Below are positions 61,978-64,000 of a stretch of 64,000 nt of DNA, piece after piece. The notes under the pieces were generated by a model. It was not told the origin of the DNA, searched no databases, and was given only the letters and a program-made list of their open reading frames with translations. The DNA lies in assembly GCA_040954595.2 (NCBI GenBank), contig CM082595.2, forward strand, positions 4,898,001-4,962,000, given 5' to 3'. This DNA is from Balanoglossus misakiensis. Its lineage: Eukaryota; Hemichordata. The number at the start of each line of letters is the position of its first letter. Position 1 is the stretch's first letter. The position numbers and the translations under genes are program-made.

Positions 61978-62881
61978 AAACGTGGCATTTTAATTTAAAG
62001 TTTTTCAGCCGTAGATTTGATCATGACTTCTGATTGGAACAGAATAATTTGCCCGTAGCTACAACTAGCCGATTCACCTGAAATTCACCTCTGAGTGAAT
62101 TTCATATTACATGTTCTGTCATAAAAGATGACAGATATACGCATACTATTAGAATGCCAATTCTGTAGTGTATGTTTCCATAAGACTGTCGGAATTAATA
62201 TTTATTTGATATTTCCATGATTTTTGTACATAGTTAAAACAAAAAAATAGACATAGCCTAACAAACTGTTTTGTTACAGTGATTACTTTCAATATAAAGT
62301 AAATTTATATTTTATGGGGTAAGAACTTCGTTGAACATTTTGGATAAAAACATGACTTGGTATTTCTATTCAAAGACCTGCTTGATCCACGGAATTATAT
62401 ATTTAAATATGTGGTACGGTGGCCTTATATTTGTACATGTATGTATGTTTTCATTATACCTAAAAAGATATCATATAACATGATAAAATATCATACGCCT
62501 TGCGTGGGAGAGTAATAGAGACAATGAACTTGAGTTCAACTTGGAAAGTCAAATATCCAGCTGCGCTATATTTATCACAACAAGAGCGCCCAGGGCAAAG
62601 CGCTGTTGTTTTATAATTCTCTGAAATGACGTTCAATCAATACAGACCTTTCGAATTTACCTTGGGGGAACGTCGACTTGGTTTTTTAGTGAGACAGTGT
62701 ACTTTTGCAAAATGGTGTTGCACAAAGAGGTTATACTCAGTATTTCTGGCCATTTTGGAAACGTTTACATGATTGTAAAGTTTTGATAATGTATTTTTGT
62801 AACTGCATTTCAGTATTGTTATTAAATGTACAGTTGAAAAATTCCCAACATTTTCCTGATCCTTCCACATATTTTGATTCT

Positions 62882-62925
<44 letters not shown>

Positions 62926-64000
62926 GAAATTTCAGACAATGATTGTTCACTCAGAGTCACGTGGTACGCCGTGTGGATTAGAAAAAAAAATCGAGAGTCT
63001 TAAAGCTTGTCGACACTCGGCGACAGATGAGCAAAACAAGATTACACCCTGGCTCTTGTGAAAAAGCTTGTGCCTTCTATTATCCTGGTCTACTTGAGGT
63101 ATCAGTGAGTGTAGAATGTCCTTGTTTGTCAAACGATAATCCAAGAGTGGACGCTTGACACATCATGCACCGATTTGTGGGAAATTGACCTTAGATGATG
63201 ACGCCCACAACACAGAACAGAAAATCACATTTTTAGAAAATAAGATATTATCACAAATGTTTTCAATGAGCGATACTCGCGCCTTGATTATTGCTAAAGT
63301 GTTGTTGTTGTTGTTGTTGTTTGCTGTAAATATTAGCTGTATTCTCCTTACCACATCGTCGCAAACCACGGCCCTTTTACGGCAGCGCTCTATTTCGATA
63401 GTGAAACGAAAGAAATCCGTAGTCTGGTGGGGCGAGAATGCCTTACCATCTCACACAGTGCACTGGGACAACACGTAAAATAATACAAGGCCCAATACCG
63501 TAGAATAACACGCATGGAAGGCATGTTATCGCAAACCCGTTTCATACCTCAGGCGGCATTTTGTTGTGTCGTCCTAGATCCGTCTCATCTCATGCAATCA
63601 GCTCAGTTCCTCCTCCACCCCCGACGTATTTGCCCGAAAGCGTTTCCACGAATTTTCAGTTTGTATTAACATTAACGGAAACCCGTGCATCAGACCCTTT
63701 ATGTGTGTTTGAGTACAGCTTTCACTGATCGTTCTAATAATGTTTTGAAACATTGTTTCCTTCCCCCAAAGCTAGTTTATCCCGTCATACAGTGATATTC
63801 GAACGCTGGAATACTATAGCAATCAAGTATGTTGTGTATTTCTACACGTTTTGTTTAAAAACACGGGTGATATACTACGATGGTTCGAACCACAGATCAA
63901 AATATGACATCACAACACAAACAATGACAAAGGCCCAATCATCACCATTCAAGGTAACGAAATGGCCATGTCTTACAAACAATTCGAAAATAGAAACACG
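61978..64000. other. GPCR 3' flank; no further gene recognised
   Basis: A+T-rich sequence holding two (GTT/TTG)n microsatellites (62883-62926 and about 63300-63321). The short ORFs are repeat-derived or lack any family signature. Confidence 0.55.
62883..62926. repeat. (GTT)n microsatellite
   Basis: About fourteen GTT units in the GPCR 3' flank; a shorter run of the same unit is near 63300-63321. Confidence 0.95.

Overview
This is animal nuclear DNA: the genes are split by many GT-AG introns, long A+T-rich introns and UTRs separate compact exons, and short inverted-repeat transposons and microsatellites are common. The gene set (ClC-6, a DUF4062-NACHT-WD40 protein, RING/B-box/filamin/NHL proteins, ZCWPW1, MEPCE and a class A GPCR) and the tandem TRIM-NHL copies suggest an invertebrate, most plausibly a deuterostome such as a hemichordate or amphioxus. 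That placement is inference. All gene models were joined by hand using splice-site phase and remembered family sequences; no alignment was run.

Layout. 1-2853: no recognisable gene. 2854-12369 (+): a complete 21-exon ClC-6 Cl-/H+ exchanger (863 aa), then a long 3' flank. 16303-29462 (+): a 20-exon, about 1797-aa NWD-family STAND protein with an N-terminal acylation signal and an Asp-rich tail. 30803-33218 and 34695-37216 (+): two tandem TRIM-NHL paralogues. The second has an intact RING; the first has lost nearly all RING zinc ligands but keeps the rest. A 70-bp orphan RING fragment lies between them. 39325-48129 (-): a 15-exon ZCWPW1-like histone-mark reader (CW + PWWP, 895 aa). 49444-54814 (+): a 4-exon MEPCE 7SK RNA capping methyltransferase (645 aa), head-to-head with ZCWPW1 across about 1.3 kb. 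60758-61977 (+): the main exon of a rhodopsin-class GPCR whose 5' coding exon is unresolved. 61978-64000: no recognisable gene.

Functional themes. The ZCWPW1/MEPCE divergent pair matches the human 7q22 arrangement and suggests a very old shared promoter. The NACHT-WD gene and the TRIM-NHL pair form a block of families often used in innate sensing and ubiquitin signalling. ClC-6 and the GPCR are unrelated membrane-protein genes. Introns and spacers hold at least eight families of short non-autonomous DNA transposons, including two TTAA-flanked families that sit side by side sharing TTAA sites.
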